Shown: piece by piece, positions 1 to 8,770 of the stretch
How positions within the stretch are numbered: the first letter of the stretch is position 1
Layout of the letters: the number at the start of each line of letters is the position of its first letter
Assembly (NCBI GenBank): GCA_900543585.1
Contig: UQRP01000005.1
Location: 45,212 to 109,211 of the forward strand
DNA length: 64,000 nucleotides
Direction: 5' to 3'
Source of the DNA: an uncultured Prevotella sp.
GTDB taxonomy: Bacteria; Bacteroidota; Bacteroidia; Bacteroidales; Bacteroidaceae
The notes under the pieces: generated by a model
Seen by the model: the letters and a program-made list of their open reading frames with translations, nothing else
The model's database searches: none
What the model was told of the DNA's origin: nothing
Position numbers and translations under genes: made by a program

Positions 1-225
1 CATCTTGCGGATGTATATCAGTTGCTGCGGCTCAAGGATATGGACGAAGATGCTGTAGCTGAGATGATTCATAGATTGAAACTTGATGATTTCACACAGC
101 GTCTTACTGCCGTTCTTGCTGAGTTCCTTGGTTTAACGGAAGGTTTCATGCCTTTTAGTGCCAAGCGGGGGAGGCGCACTAAGCGTCTTTATAAAATGAT
201 TTCTAAATTTGGAACTTATGTGTAG
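1..225 (+). CDS. C-terminal end of an unidentified protein (possibly nucleotidyltransferase family)
   Basis: An open frame runs in from the left edge of the window and stops at 225, leaving the last 74 residues. The piece starts HLADVYQLL and is helical, with a basic tail (KRGRRTKRLYKM). There is no catalytic motif. The pattern of a short HLxDxY-like start followed by spaced leucines resembles the C-terminus of the uncharacterised nucleotidyltransferase family (NTP_transf_5) that is common in Bacteroidales, but this is a weak resemblance. The gene is truncated by the window edge, so its start and function cannot be judged. Confidence 0.5.
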   Translation, partial: HLADVYQLLRLKDMDEDAVAEMIHRLKLDDFTQRLTAVLAEFLGLTEGFMPFSAKRGRRTKRLYKMISKFGTYV

Positions 226-289
226 GCAGTGAAGGTCTGCCTTATCATGAGTGTATTCGTGCTTAATTTTTAACATAAACTGTTTTATC

Positions 290-2299
290 ATGCCAAACAA
301 AACCTATGACATTGAGAAAGATGAGCGTTATTTGCAGCTTCTTTCTGATTCCTTTCCGACTATTGCTGATGCCAGCACGGAGATTATAAATCTCTCCGCA
401 ATTCTTAATCTACCGAAGGCGACAGAACATTTCGTTGCTGATATTCATGGTGAGTATGAGGCCTTCCAGCATATTCTAAAGAATGCGTCAGGAAATATCA
501 GGCGTAAAGTCAACGATCTCTTTGGCACAACTCTTCGTGAGGCCGAGAAACGTGAGCTTTGCACGCTCATCTATTATCCTGAGCAGAAACTTGAGCTTGT
601 GAAAGCCTCTGAGCCTGATATTAACGACTGGTATCATATCACGTTGCATCATCTTGTCGCTGTCTGCCGTGATGTCTCCAGTAAATATACGCGTTCTAAG
701 GTACGCAAGTCGCTGCCGCGTGACTTCTCTTATATTATCCAGGAACTGCTTCATGAGCGTCCTGAGGATAAGAACAAGGCTGATTACGTAAATGTGATTG
801 TCGATACCATTATATCTACGGGTCGTGCCGATGACTTTATTATCGCAATCTCTAATGTCATTCAGCGTCTTGCTATCGATCAACTTCATATCCTTGGCGA
901 TATCTATGACCGTGGCCCCGGTGCACATCTTATTCTTGATCTGTTGTCGGGTTATCACTCTTGGGATATCACATGGGGTAACCACGACATTCTGTGGATG
1001 GGGGCGGCAGCTGGTAACGACGCGTGTATGTGCAGTGTGATACGGCTGTCGTTGAGGTATGCCAACTTAGTGACATTGGAAGATGGTTACGGCATCAACC
1101 TTGTACCCCTTGCTACTTTTGCCATGGATGTCTATGGAGATGACCCCTGCTCCGAGTTTATGCCTAAGTCAGATGGTGGAGCTGCCCATATAGACGAGAA
1201 AACACAGCAACTCATAGCCAAGGAACATAAGGCTATCGCTGTGTTACAGTTTAAGTTGGAGGCTCAGCTCTATGAGAAACATCCAGAGTGGAACATGAAG
1301 AGTCGTGAAGTCTTCAACTTTGTCAACTACGACAAGGGTACTGTGCGTATTGACGGCAAAGAGTATAAAATGACAAGTTGTAACTTCCCGACCATAGATC
1401 CTAAGCATCCTAATGCCTTGACGGCGGAAGAACGTGAACTGTTGGCCAAGCTACATCATAGCTTTGAGGTCAGTGAGAAGTTGCACAAACATATTCGGCT
1501 GCTTCTCAGCCATGGATGTATGTATGCCATATACAATAACAATCTTCTCTTCCATGCTTCTGTACCCTTGAATGCAGACGGCTCTCTGAAAGATGTGGAA
1601 ATATATCCAGGTCACAAGAGTCAGGGTGTGAAGTTGATGACGGATATCGGCATGCTCATTCGCTCAGCTTATCAAAGTGACACATCTGCGGCCGACCGTG
1701 AGTATGCCGTTGATTATTTCATGTATCTTTGGTGTGGGCCAGATAGTCCGCTCTTCGACAAGTCTAAAATGGCCACCTTTGAGAGGTATTTCCTCAAAGA
1801 GAAAGAAACCCATGAGGAGAAGAAGGGAAACTACTTTATTCTCCGTGATAATGAGGCTGTCTGTGACACTATCATGCGTGCCTTTGGCATTACCGACAAG
1901 AATAGTCATATCATCAATGGTCATGTGCCTGTTAAGGCAAGCAGGGGCGAGACACCTATCAAGGCCAATGGTCGTCTTCTCGTCATCGACGGTGGCTTCT
2001 CTCAAGCTTACCATCATGAGACCGGCATTGCCGGATACACCCTTGTATACCATAGCCGTGGTTTCCAGCTTGTTCAGCACGAGCCTTTCACAAGTACTGA
2101 GGACGCTATCCTTCGAGGAAGTGACATTAAGTCGACGACACAGATTGTTGAGATGACTTCCCATCGTCTCTTGGTGGCTGATACCGATAAAGGACGCGAA
2201 CTAAACGCGCAGATTGCTGACTTAGAGGAACTCCTCTATGCTTATCGGCATGGTTATATCAATGAGAAAGAGAGAAAGATAACCGTTCCTGATAAGTAG
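290..2299 (+). CDS. fbp: Fructose-1,6-bisphosphatase, class III
   Basis: 669 residues. Hydrolyses fructose 1,6-bisphosphate to fructose 6-phosphate in gluconeogenesis, in the cytoplasm. This is the large metallophosphatase-type (class III) enzyme of Firmicutes and Bacteroidetes, unrelated to the E. coli enzyme. The metal-binding signatures are visible: DIHGEY at residues 51-56, GDIYDRG near 203 and GNHD near 230. Length fits the family (about 640-670). An in-frame GTG at 251 would add 13 residues; the ATG at 290 (MPNKTYDIEKDERYL) is preferred because the family alignment begins there. It stands alone and ends at a strong hairpin shared with the converging rpe gene. Confidence 0.95.
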   Translation: MPNKTYDIEKDERYLQLLSDSFPTIADASTEIINLSAILNLPKATEHFVADIHGEYEAFQHILKNASGNIRRKVNDLFGTTLREAEKRELCTLIYYPEQKLELVKASEPDINDWYHITLHHLVAVCRDVSSKYTRSKVRKSLPRDFSYIIQELLHERPEDKNKADYVNVIVDTIISTGRADDFIIAISNVIQRLAIDQLHILGDIYDRGPGAHLILDLLSGYHSWDITWGNHDILWMGAAAGNDACMCSVIRLSLRYANLVTLEDGYGINLVPLATFAMDVYGDDPCSEFMPKSDGGAAHIDEKTQQLIAKEHKAIAVLQFKLEAQLYEKHPEWNMKSREVFNFVNYDKGTVRIDGKEYKMTSCNFPTIDPKHPNALTAEERELLAKLHHSFEVSEKLHKHIRLLLSHGCMYAIYNNNLLFHASVPLNADGSLKDVEIYPGHKSQGVKLMTDIGMLIRSAYQSDTSAADREYAVDYFMYLWCGPDSPLFDKSKMATFERYFLKEKETHEEKKGNYFILRDNEAVCDTIMRAFGITDKNSHIINGHVPVKASRGETPIKANGRLLVIDGGFSQAYHHETGIAGYTLVYHSRGFQLVQHEPFTSTEDAILRGSDIKSTTQIVEMTSHRLLVADTDKGRELNAQIADLEELLYAYRHGYINEKERKITVPDK

Positions 2300-2338
2300 G
2301 TGTGCTAGATCTCTATTTTGATGGTCTCTGAATAATGC

Positions 2339-2396
2339 AATCATCCTTCAATACGTCGGCCGTAATTGTTGGCGGCTCGTGTTGAAGGATGATTTT
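2339..2396. terminator. Bidirectional hairpin between fbp and rpe
   Basis: A 13-bp perfect stem (2339-2351 with 2382-2394) around a 30-nt loop, followed on the plus strand by TTTT. It lies between two converging genes, so it probably serves fbp and, less well, rpe. Confidence 0.7.
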
Positions 2397-2423
2397 AAAT
2401 ATTAGAGTATTGTTATTGATATT

Positions 2424-3080
2424 TTAGCTAATACTCTTTAGCTCTTTGATGACAAGTTCTGGTTTTTCGGCCTTAAAGATGTAGCTTCCACTTACGAGCA
2501 CATCTACACCAGCCTTTACAAGTCTGGGTGCTGTGATATTGTTGACACCGCCGTCGACTTCTATTAGTGCCTTGCTTCCGCTTTCCTTAATCATTTGCTT
2601 AAGCCGTATAGTCTTGGGTATAATGTTCTCTATGAACTTCTGTCCACCGAAACCTGGGTTCACGCTCATCAAAAGAACTAAGTCGAGGTCGCAAATTATA
2701 TCCTCTAAGGTTATGATTGGAGTAGACGGATTTAGTGCAACTCCCGCTTTCATGCCTTTTGAATGTATATCTTGCACAATGCGATTCAGATGTGGGGCTA
2801 CCTCCTGGTGAATGGTCATGATAGCAGCGCCAGCTTCAGCAGCAAGGCCTACATAGTTCTCCGGATGGACAATCATGAAGTGGGCATCGATGGGCTTACC
2901 GCTGATTTTCTTTACAGCCTTCATAATAGGGAAGCCGAAAGAGATGTTTGGAACAAAAACACCGTCCATCACATCGAAGTGTAGCCAGTCGGCCTCACTT
3001 TTGTTGAGCATGTCCACATCTTTGCCTAAATTGGCGAAGTCTGCTGATAGCAGAGATGGTGAGATAATAACCTTTTGCAT
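2424..3080 (-). CDS. rpe: Ribulose-phosphate 3-epimerase
   Basis: 218 residues. Interconverts D-ribulose 5-phosphate and D-xylulose 5-phosphate in the pentose phosphate pathway. The start MQKVIISPSLLSADFANLG is the family signature, followed by DWLHFDVMDG (metal/substrate Asp), HFMIVHPE, MSVNPGFGGQKF and a C-terminal EVDGGVN, so the (beta/alpha)8 barrel is complete. A TTG at 3104 would add eight residues that do not match the family, so the ATG at 3080 is chosen. A small ORF (3091-3228) ends 10 bp upstream and may be co-transcribed. Confidence 0.96.
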   Translation of the reverse strand: MQKVIISPSLLSADFANLGKDVDMLNKSEADWLHFDVMDGVFVPNISFGFPIMKAVKKISGKPIDAHFMIVHPENYVGLAAEAGAAIMTIHQEVAPHLNRIVQDIHSKGMKAGVALNPSTPIITLEDIICDLDLVLLMSVNPGFGGQKFIENIIPKTIRLKQMIKESGSKALIEVDGGVNNITAPRLVKAGVDVLVSGSYIFKAEKPELVIKELKSIS

Positions 3081-3090
3081 AGTTGTTCTT

Positions 3091-3228
3091 TTAGGCCATG
3101 CCAACTTTCATAATTACGCAGCTGCCTGCTTTGCTGTGAGTGTTGTTGGTGTAGATACGTGCTATCTGTCTGAGCAGATGTAGTGTCTGCTCTGACGGCT
3201 GCAACTCTGAGGGTAAAGAATACTTCAT
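3091..3228 (-). CDS. Putative small protein (45 aa) upstream of rpe
   Basis: ATG at 3228, stop at 3091, 45 residues beginning MKYSLPSELQPSEQTLHLL and containing RQIARIY. The PSxxTLxxLRxIAxxY pattern resembles small orphan proteins I recall from Bacteroides and Prevotella (PSxxTLxFIRxFARxY), although I cannot search for them here. It lies between the rny terminator (3304-3341) and rpe, in the same direction as rpe and 10 bp from it. No function can be assigned. It could be a chance ORF; the family-like motif is the main support. Confidence 0.5.
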   Translation of the reverse strand: MKYSLPSELQPSEQTLHLLRQIARIYTNNTHSKAGSCVIMKVGMA

Positions 3229-3295
3229 AGGCGTTACATTGTGGTTTTCTTTATTATCTAAACGGCAGAAGAGTTTTATTATTATTTTCTTTAAT

Positions 3296-3341
3296 CAAAA
3301 AAGAAGCCTCCTGCACGTTTTTGAGGACGCGTCGGAGGCTT
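3296..3341 (-). terminator. Rho-independent terminator of the zapA-rny operon
   Basis: Stem AAGCCTCC (3304-3311) pairs with GGAGGCTT (3334-3341). Read on the minus strand, the hairpin is followed by CTTTTTTGATT, a good U-tract, 25 bp beyond the rny stop codon. Confidence 0.85.
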
Positions 3342-3365
3342 ACATATATAATAATGTGTATGCTT

Positions 3366-4901
3366 CTATTTAGCGTATGCTACAGAGCGAGTCTCACGGA
3401 TCACGGTAATCTTTACCTGGCCAGGATATGTCATCTCATTCTGTATCTTCTCAGCTATCTCATTGCTGAGTTTTGTGCTTTCTTCGTCATTCATCTTGTC
3501 GGCGCCAACGATGACTCGGAGCTCTCTACCTGCCTGAATAGCGTAGGTCTTTGTGACGCCTGGATAGCTCATTGCAATAGCCTCAAGGTCGTTGAGACGC
3601 TTGATATAAGCTTCTACAATCTCGCGACGTGCACCAGGCCGTGCACCTGAGATAGCATCACAAACTTGGACAATAGGAGCCAAAAGCGTTTTCATCTCCA
3701 CCTCATCGTGGTGAGCGGCAATGGCATTGACGATATCAGGCTTTTCCTTGTATTTCTCGGCTATTTTGGCGCCTAAGAGTGCGTGAGGCAACTCACTCTC
3801 CTCGTCAGGAACCTTACCAATATCATGGAGCAGTCCGGCACGTTTTGCTTTCTTAGGGTTCAGCCCGAGTTCGGCAGCCATGACAGAGCAGAGGTTTGCG
3901 GTTTCACGTGCATGCTGTAGCAGGTTCTGACCATAGGAAGAACGATATTTCATCTTGCCGATAAGGCGTATCAACTCAGGGTGTAAGCCATGGATACCAA
4001 GGTCTATGGCTGTGCGCTTACCAGTCTCAATGATTTCGTTGTCAAGTTGTTTCTTCACCTTAGCTACGACTTCCTCAATGCGAGCAGGATGAATACGACC
4101 ATCAGCAACTAACTGGTGTAGTGCCAGACGACAGACCTCACGGCGGACAGGGTCAAAAGCGGATATAACGATAGATTCCGGCGTGTCGTCAACAACGATC
4201 TCCACGCCACAGGCTGCTTCCAAGGCTCTGATGTTGCGGCCCTCTCGGCCAATAATACGTCCTTTGACCTCGTCGTTCTCAATGTGGAAGACACTGACGG
4301 AATTCTCAATGGCAGTCTCCGTTGCCACGCGCTGTATTGTCTGAATGACAATTTTCTTCGCTTTCATGTTAGCATCAAGCTTAGCTTGATCAACGACTTC
4401 ATTGATATAGCTTGCGGCATCCATCTTGGCCTTGTCCTTCATGCTTTCCACCAGACGGTTCTTAGCTTCTTCAGCGGAAAGTCCGGAGAGTTCCTCAAGT
4501 TTAGCGCGTTCTTGCTCCTGCATTTTGTCCAGGTCTTGCTGCTTCACAGCGATGAGGTTCTTCTCATTTTCCATTCTCTGTTTCTCGCGCTCAATGTCCT
4601 GGCGGCCTTTGGTGAGCTCTTCCTGCTTCTGGTTGAGTGTAATCTCACGCTGTTTAAGCCTGTTCTCATTGGCTTGCATCTTTTGGCTACGAAGCTGGAC
4701 CTCCTTGTCGAGTTCATTCTTCTTATTGAGGAATTTCTCCTTTACTTCCAGAAGTTTTTTCTCTTTGATTACTTCGGCTTCTTTCTGCGCCGCATTTATC
4801 ATCTCATTGTATTTGCCCTTAATCACGTATCTGAATAGGGCGTAGCCTACAGCGCCTCCCACTAAGAGAGCTATGACTACGGCAATTATTATGTTTGTCA
4901 T
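3366..4901 (-). CDS. rny: Ribonuclease Y
   Basis: 511 residues. Membrane-anchored endoribonuclease that initiates mRNA decay. In order: an N-terminal transmembrane helix (about residues 4-26), a long charged coiled coil rich in Lys, Glu and Gln (to about 190), a KH RNA-binding domain with GRIIGREGRNIRALE (near 213), and an HD phosphohydrolase domain with HDIGK (near 358) and a later HHDEVE. Size and order match the family. It is the last gene of an operon with zapA and two uncharacterised genes (33 bp after zapA) and is followed by a terminator. Confidence 0.96.
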   Translation of the reverse strand: MTNIIIAVVIALLVGGAVGYALFRYVIKGKYNEMINAAQKEAEVIKEKKLLEVKEKFLNKKNELDKEVQLRSQKMQANENRLKQREITLNQKQEELTKGRQDIEREKQRMENEKNLIAVKQQDLDKMQEQERAKLEELSGLSAEEAKNRLVESMKDKAKMDAASYINEVVDQAKLDANMKAKKIVIQTIQRVATETAIENSVSVFHIENDEVKGRIIGREGRNIRALEAACGVEIVVDDTPESIVISAFDPVRREVCRLALHQLVADGRIHPARIEEVVAKVKKQLDNEIIETGKRTAIDLGIHGLHPELIRLIGKMKYRSSYGQNLLQHARETANLCSVMAAELGLNPKKAKRAGLLHDIGKVPDEESELPHALLGAKIAEKYKEKPDIVNAIAAHHDEVEMKTLLAPIVQVCDAISGARPGARREIVEAYIKRLNDLEAIAMSYPGVTKTYAIQAGRELRVIVGADKMNDEESTKLSNEIAEKIQNEMTYPGQVKITVIRETRSVAYAK

Positions 4902-4934
4902 TACTGTTTATTTTGATAAGAATTATTTCATTTA

Positions 4935-5252
4935 TTATTTTTCCTTGTCATCTTTAAGCACCTTCTCTATCTCGCTCGTGAGTTTGGTGAGAGAATCGTC
5001 ATAGGGCTTGGTATCATTGCGCAGCATCTCACGTTGTAGTCTCAGACCAAGGTCAATCATCGCAAAGTAGGTGATTTCCTTTGGGCTCTTCTTTCCAGTG
5101 AAACTTTGAAAATAAGCATTCAGCAACTCGTTGATTAGCTCAGCATCTTTTCTATACAGCGCCTCGTCCTCCCTCTTGACATTGAAGACCTTGATGTCCG
5201 TATCATAGATATGGAGTCTGATGTTCAGTTCGTCTTTTCCTGCTTCTGCCAT
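4935..5252 (-). CDS. zapA: Cell division protein ZapA
   Basis: 105 residues. ZapA binds and bundles FtsZ filaments at the division ring. The N-terminal DELNIRLHIYDTDIKVFNV strand pattern and the C-terminal helical coiled coil (about 60-105) match short ZapA proteins of Bacteroidetes. The open frame could begin at 5294, but that would overlap the previous gene by 31 bp and add a non-family extension. The ATG at 5252 (MAEAGKDEL) is preferred. The coiled-coil gene just upstream may be its partner. Confidence 0.85.
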   Translation of the reverse strand: MAEAGKDELNIRLHIYDTDIKVFNVKREDEALYRKDAELINELLNAYFQSFTGKKSPKEITYFAMIDLGLRLQREMLRNDTKPYDDSLTKLTSEIEKVLKDDKEK

Positions 5253-5263
5253 GGCACGTGCTT

Positions 5264-5560
5264 TTATTCTTCGCCACTCATCAGTGTGATGCATTTGTTG
5301 ACATCCTTGATGAGTCTGTTTATTCTTTTACGAGCAGTCTCTATATCTCCGTCAGTGACCTGCAACATTTTGACCATCTTCAGAGAGTCATAATCTTGCT
5401 GAAGCTTTCCTATGGTAGCCTCCTGCTCTTTGATGGTATTGTCTCGGTCAGCAAGCATGGAGGAAAGCTTCTCATTCTCTTTCTTGACGTCCTCATATTG
5501 GAGAATAAGTTGTCTGACGCGTGTGGCGAAAGTATTGATAATCTTTTCGTTGGCATCCAT
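5264..5560 (-). CDS. Coiled-coil protein upstream of zapA, unknown function
   Basis: 98 residues with no signal peptide. Residues 10-65 are a continuous heptad-rich coiled coil (TRVRQLILQYEDVKKENEKL), then a basic helical end. It lies directly before zapA, with a 12-bp gap to the chosen zapA start. Position and shape suggest a division-related scaffold of the ZapB kind, but I see no sequence motif that proves this, so the role is inferred from context only. Confidence 0.75.
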   Translation of the reverse strand: MDANEKIINTFATRVRQLILQYEDVKKENEKLSSMLADRDNTIKEQEATIGKLQQDYDSLKMVKMLQVTDGDIETARKRINRLIKDVNKCITLMSGEE

Positions 5561-5581
5561 GCTGTAAGCCTTTGACGATAT

Positions 5582-6235
5582 TTATTTCTTGTTGATCTTC
5601 TTCTCGGCAGCCTCAGCTTCTTCTTGAGAAGGCGCTGGCTCTTTCTTAGCTAACATGACAACCTGATAGACAAAATCGGTTATCCATTTTTGTGAGAAGT
5701 TGAGTTTGAGGTTATATTTTCTGATATTCATGACAGCCTTGATGACGCTTGGGTCTTTGTAGCTGTTCTTGGTGAAGATGTCGTTGACCGTTTTCTCGGT
5801 CATCGTGTAGATAGTCTTCTTGAAGAAAGACGGCACCCGGAGCTTGAACTTCATCAAGTTGCCTGTGAGCATCATCAGGTCTTGCGAGAAATTCTGGAAC
5901 TGAATGAGATAAACCTGGACGTCAGGAAGCTTGTGGCAATTGCGACGAATGCTTTGGTCTATCTCTTTGAAGAAGCTTTCTTCAGTGCCGTAGATCTCCT
6001 TCATCATCTTGCGACAGTGTGCTTTCTCGCCTACACCGAGCTTGTTGTTTTGAGTAGGCACATGAAGAGTGGTCTTGAACATGCGCAGGTCGGGGAGCAT
6101 GGCAAGATTAGTGATGCCAAGGGTAGAAGCCAGTGATGCCTGAAAATAGACTCTTACCAAAGTCATATAGTCCTGCATGCCGCCGGTCTTGTCTTCCTTG
6201 GGCTGTCTATTGAATATTTTAGAAAAGAATCCCAT
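5582..6235 (-). CDS. Uncharacterised protein, first gene of the zapA-rny operon
   Basis: 217 residues, not recognised. It starts MGFFSKIFNRQPKED, has no signal peptide or membrane helix, and is rich in Phe, Lys and Met. The middle (about 90-180) looks helical, and the C-terminus is a charged, Ala/Glu/Lys-rich tail (EEAEAAEKKINKK). It is the first gene after a strong promoter and 21 bp before the coiled-coil gene, so it should be expressed with the division gene zapA and with rny. No function is proposed. Confidence 0.75.
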   Translation of the reverse strand: MGFFSKIFNRQPKEDKTGGMQDYMTLVRVYFQASLASTLGITNLAMLPDLRMFKTTLHVPTQNNKLGVGEKAHCRKMMKEIYGTEESFFKEIDQSIRRNCHKLPDVQVYLIQFQNFSQDLMMLTGNLMKFKLRVPSFFKKTIYTMTEKTVNDIFTKNSYKDPSVIKAVMNIRKYNLKLNFSQKWITDFVYQVVMLAKKEPAPSQEEAEAAEKKINKK

Positions 6236-6271
6236 TGTTATGATATTTACTCAAATATATATAAAACATTG

Positions 6272-6302
6272 CAAATGTACAACTTTATTGCGATAGAGCA
6301 AA
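6272..6302 (-). promoter_or_regulatory. Promoter of the minus-strand operon ending in rny
   Basis: On the minus strand TTTG (6299-6302), 19 bp, then TACATTTG (6272-6279). This is an exact match to the Bacteroidetes primary sigma consensus TTTG-N19-TAnnTTTG, 37 bp before the first ATG (6235). Confidence 0.75.
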
Positions 6303-6373
6303 GGAAAGTTATGTAAAAATCATTTTTAATAAACTTTTCGCCTCGCTGTAACGGATTTATGGATAATAATTGC

Positions 6374-6381
6374 TATCTTTG
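6374..6381 (+). promoter_or_regulatory. rfbA: -7 element before rfbA
   Basis: TATCTTTG matches TAnnTTTG and lies 41 bp before the rfbA ATG. I see no clear -33 TTTG at the right spacing, so the call is weaker than for the divergent promoter at 6272-6302. Confidence 0.5.
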
Positions 6382-6422
6382 TCCAAAATAAATTACCCAT
6401 TCTATAACTTAACGTCATATCG

Positions 6423-7295
6423 ATGAAAGGCATTGTTTTAGCCGGTGGTTCCGGCACCCGTCTTTATCCCATCACAAAAGGTATCAGTAAACAATTGATT
6501 CCCATTTTCGATAAGCCGATGATTTATTATCCGGTTTCTGTGCTTATGCTTGCAGGTATCCGTGATATTCTCATCATTTCTACTCCTACGGACTTGCCGG
6601 CTTTCCGCAGGCTCTTGGGAGATGGGCACGAGTTCGGTGTGAGATTCGAGTATGCCGAGCAGCCGAGCCCGGACGGATTGGCACAGGCTTTTATCATTGG
6701 CGAGAAATTTATCGGTGATGACAGTGTTTGCCTTGTCTTAGGCGATAATATTTTCTATGGTGCCGGTTTCTCTGCTCTGTTGCATGAGAGTGTGCGCTTA
6801 GCTGATGCTGGTGAAGCTTCTGTCTTCGGTTATTATGTCAACGACCCTGAGAGATATGGTGTGGCAGAGTTTGATGCGAAGGGTAACTGCTTGAGTATTG
6901 AGGAGAAACCTGCCCATCCCAAGACCAACTATGCTGTTGTAGGACTTTATTTCTATCCTAACAGCGTAGTGGATATTGCTAAGAATGTAAAGCCAAGTCC
7001 ACGTGGCGAGCTGGAGATTACTTCTGTCAATCAGGAGTATCTGCACCGCAAGTCTTTAAAGGTACAGACCCTGCAGCGTGGTTTCGCATGGCTTGATACG
7101 GGCACCCACGATAGTCTTGCTGAGGCCAGCACATTCATAGAAGTGATAGAGAAGCGTCAGGGCCTGAAAGTAGCCTGCCTGGAGGAGATAGCTTTCAAGC
7201 AGGGGTGGATATCTAAAGAGACATTACTTGAGGATGCTAAGCCTATGCTCAAGAATGAGTATGGAAAGTATCTGAAGAGTTTAGTAGAAGAATAA
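6423..7295 (+). CDS. rfbA: Glucose-1-phosphate thymidylyltransferase
   Basis: 290 residues. Joins dTTP and glucose 1-phosphate to dTDP-glucose, the first step of dTDP-L-rhamnose synthesis. The nucleotide loop AGGSGTRLYP (7-16), the GISKQLIPIFDKPMIYYP stretch, VLGDNIFYG (metal-binding Asp) and the C-terminal RGFAWLDTGTHDSL are all typical. The last enzyme of the pathway, rfbD, is also in this window but 51 kb away (58020-58901); rfbB and rfbC are not seen. It is followed 6 bp later by a HAD hydrolase gene. Confidence 0.96.
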   Translation: MKGIVLAGGSGTRLYPITKGISKQLIPIFDKPMIYYPVSVLMLAGIRDILIISTPTDLPAFRRLLGDGHEFGVRFEYAEQPSPDGLAQAFIIGEKFIGDDSVCLVLGDNIFYGAGFSALLHESVRLADAGEASVFGYYVNDPERYGVAEFDAKGNCLSIEEKPAHPKTNYAVVGLYFYPNSVVDIAKNVKPSPRGELEITSVNQEYLHRKSLKVQTLQRGFAWLDTGTHDSLAEASTFIEVIEKRQGLKVACLEEIAFKQGWISKETLLEDAKPMLKNEYGKYLKSLVEE

Positions 7296-7301
7296 CATAC
7301 A

Positions 7302-7724
7302 ATGGCAAAGATAGCAGTAGATTTTGACGGCACTATTGTTGAGGACCGTTATCCTAAGATTGGCGAGGAGATACCTTTTGCAACGGAAACGCTTCGCATG
7401 CTTATCGCAGAGCGACATCAGCTCATTTTATGGACAGTCCGTGAGGGGCAGCTTCTGCAGGATGCCGTGGACTGGTGCCATGAGCATGGTGTGGATTTCT
7501 GGGCTGTCAATAGTGACTATCCAGCGGATGAGAAGGAGGATCATAAATATTTCAGCCGTAAGCTCAAGGCTGATTATTTTATTGATGACCGCAATGTCGG
7601 TGGGCTGCCAGACTGGGGACAGATTTATCATATCTTCCATGAACATAGGACCTATGCCGACATTATTCGCAACGGCTTTGGCCTCGACACGCGTCCAAAG
7701 AAGAAACATTGGTGGAGCCGCTGA
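7302..7724 (+). CDS. HAD-superfamily hydrolase, small cytosolic
   Basis: 140 residues. The nucleophile motif DFDGT is at residues 7-11, a LILWTVREG motif II-like segment is in the middle, and YFIDDRNVGG supplies the acidic motif IV. It resembles the short phosphatase-like HAD proteins of Bacteroides (BT0820 type), whose substrate I do not know. It sits between rfbA (6 bp) and fmt (23 bp) in one transcription unit. There is no cap domain of any size, which points to a large or macromolecular substrate, but that is only inference. Confidence 0.8.
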   Translation: MAKIAVDFDGTIVEDRYPKIGEEIPFATETLRMLIAERHQLILWTVREGQLLQDAVDWCHEHGVDFWAVNSDYPADEKEDHKYFSRKLKADYFIDDRNVGGLPDWGQIYHIFHEHRTYADIIRNGFGLDTRPKKKHWWSR

Positions 7725-7747
7725 TAGAGAAAGATTAAATCAACAGA

Positions 7748-8740
7748 ATGGAGAAGAAAGACCTTAGGATTATTTTCATGGGTACCCCGGAGTTTGCTGT
7801 GGGCACTCTCAGCCGTCTTGTAGAGGGCGGATATCATGTCGTCGCTGTGGTCACACAACCCGATAAGCCAGTTGGGCGTCATCAGGATCATCTCCAGCCA
7901 TCAAAGGTCAAGGAGTATGCTCTTGCTCACAACTTGCCGGTGTTGCAACCTGTAAAGATGAAAGACCCGGCCTTCGTCGAGGAATTGGCTTCGTATAAGG
8001 CCGATCTGCAGGTTGTTGTTGCCTTCCGGATGCTGCCAGAGATTGTGTGGGCGATGCCACGCTTTGGCACTTTCAACGTTCACGCTGCACTGTTGCCACA
8101 GTATCGTGGTGCTGCGCCTATCAACTGGGCGATTATCAATGGTGAGAAGGAAACGGGAGTTACGACGTTCTTTATAGATAAGGAGATAGATACTGGGCGC
8201 ATTATCATGCAGAAGCATTTTCCCATTCCTGAGGATGCTGATGTAGAATATGTTTATGACGGGCTGATGAAGCTTGGGGCTGATATCGCCATTGATACCG
8301 TCAATCTTGTCTTGGAGAAGGATGGAGATGTCAAGTCCGTTGACCAAGACACTTTTATCGCTGCTGACAGTACTACGCTACATCCTGCACCGAAGATTTT
8401 CAAGGAGACCTGTAGGATCAACTGGCAGAAAACGGCTTCAGATGTATATAACTTCGTGCGTGGATTGTCACCTTATCCAGGCTCTTGGACCCAGCTGGCT
8501 TCTAATGATGACGCAGCGGGCAATCCGGTTGAGCTGAAGGTCTTTGCAACTTCCGTCACGGCACGGCCATGCGAGGATGTTGCGCCCGGAACTATTGAGG
8601 CCGATAAGAAACATCTCTTTGTGGCCTGCGCCGACTCATGGCTTGAGATAAAATCCCTTCAGCTGGCAGGTAAGAAACGTATGTCTGCTATCGACTTTCT
8701 TAACGGCAACCGGAATATAACGGATTTCAAACTTGCTTGA
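7748..8740 (+). CDS. fmt: Methionyl-tRNA formyltransferase
   Basis: 330 residues. Formylates initiator Met-tRNA from 10-formyltetrahydrofolate. It begins with MGTPEFAVG and VVTQPDKPVGR; the catalytic triad is visible as N110 and H112 (FNVHAALLPQYRG) and D148 (IDTGRI). The C-terminal tRNA-binding domain (about 210-330) is present. It is the last gene of the rfbA unit and is followed by a terminator. Confidence 0.96.
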   Translation: MEKKDLRIIFMGTPEFAVGTLSRLVEGGYHVVAVVTQPDKPVGRHQDHLQPSKVKEYALAHNLPVLQPVKMKDPAFVEELASYKADLQVVVAFRMLPEIVWAMPRFGTFNVHAALLPQYRGAAPINWAIINGEKETGVTTFFIDKEIDTGRIIMQKHFPIPEDADVEYVYDGLMKLGADIAIDTVNLVLEKDGDVKSVDQDTFIAADSTTLHPAPKIFKETCRINWQKTASDVYNFVRGLSPYPGSWTQLASNDDAAGNPVELKVFATSVTARPCEDVAPGTIEADKKHLFVACADSWLEIKSLQLAGKKRMSAIDFLNGNRNITDFKLA

Positions 8741-8770
8741 CTATAGTAGCTCAGTTATAGGATACAGAAT

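Noticed and set aside
224..242. Hairpin AGGCAG/CTGCCT as terminator of the first gene
   Set aside because: Six-base stem with no T-run; too weak, and it may lie in the fbp leader.
3081..3104. Extra eight residues of Rpe from a TTG
   Set aside because: They overlap the end of the small ORF and do not match the family; the next ATG does.
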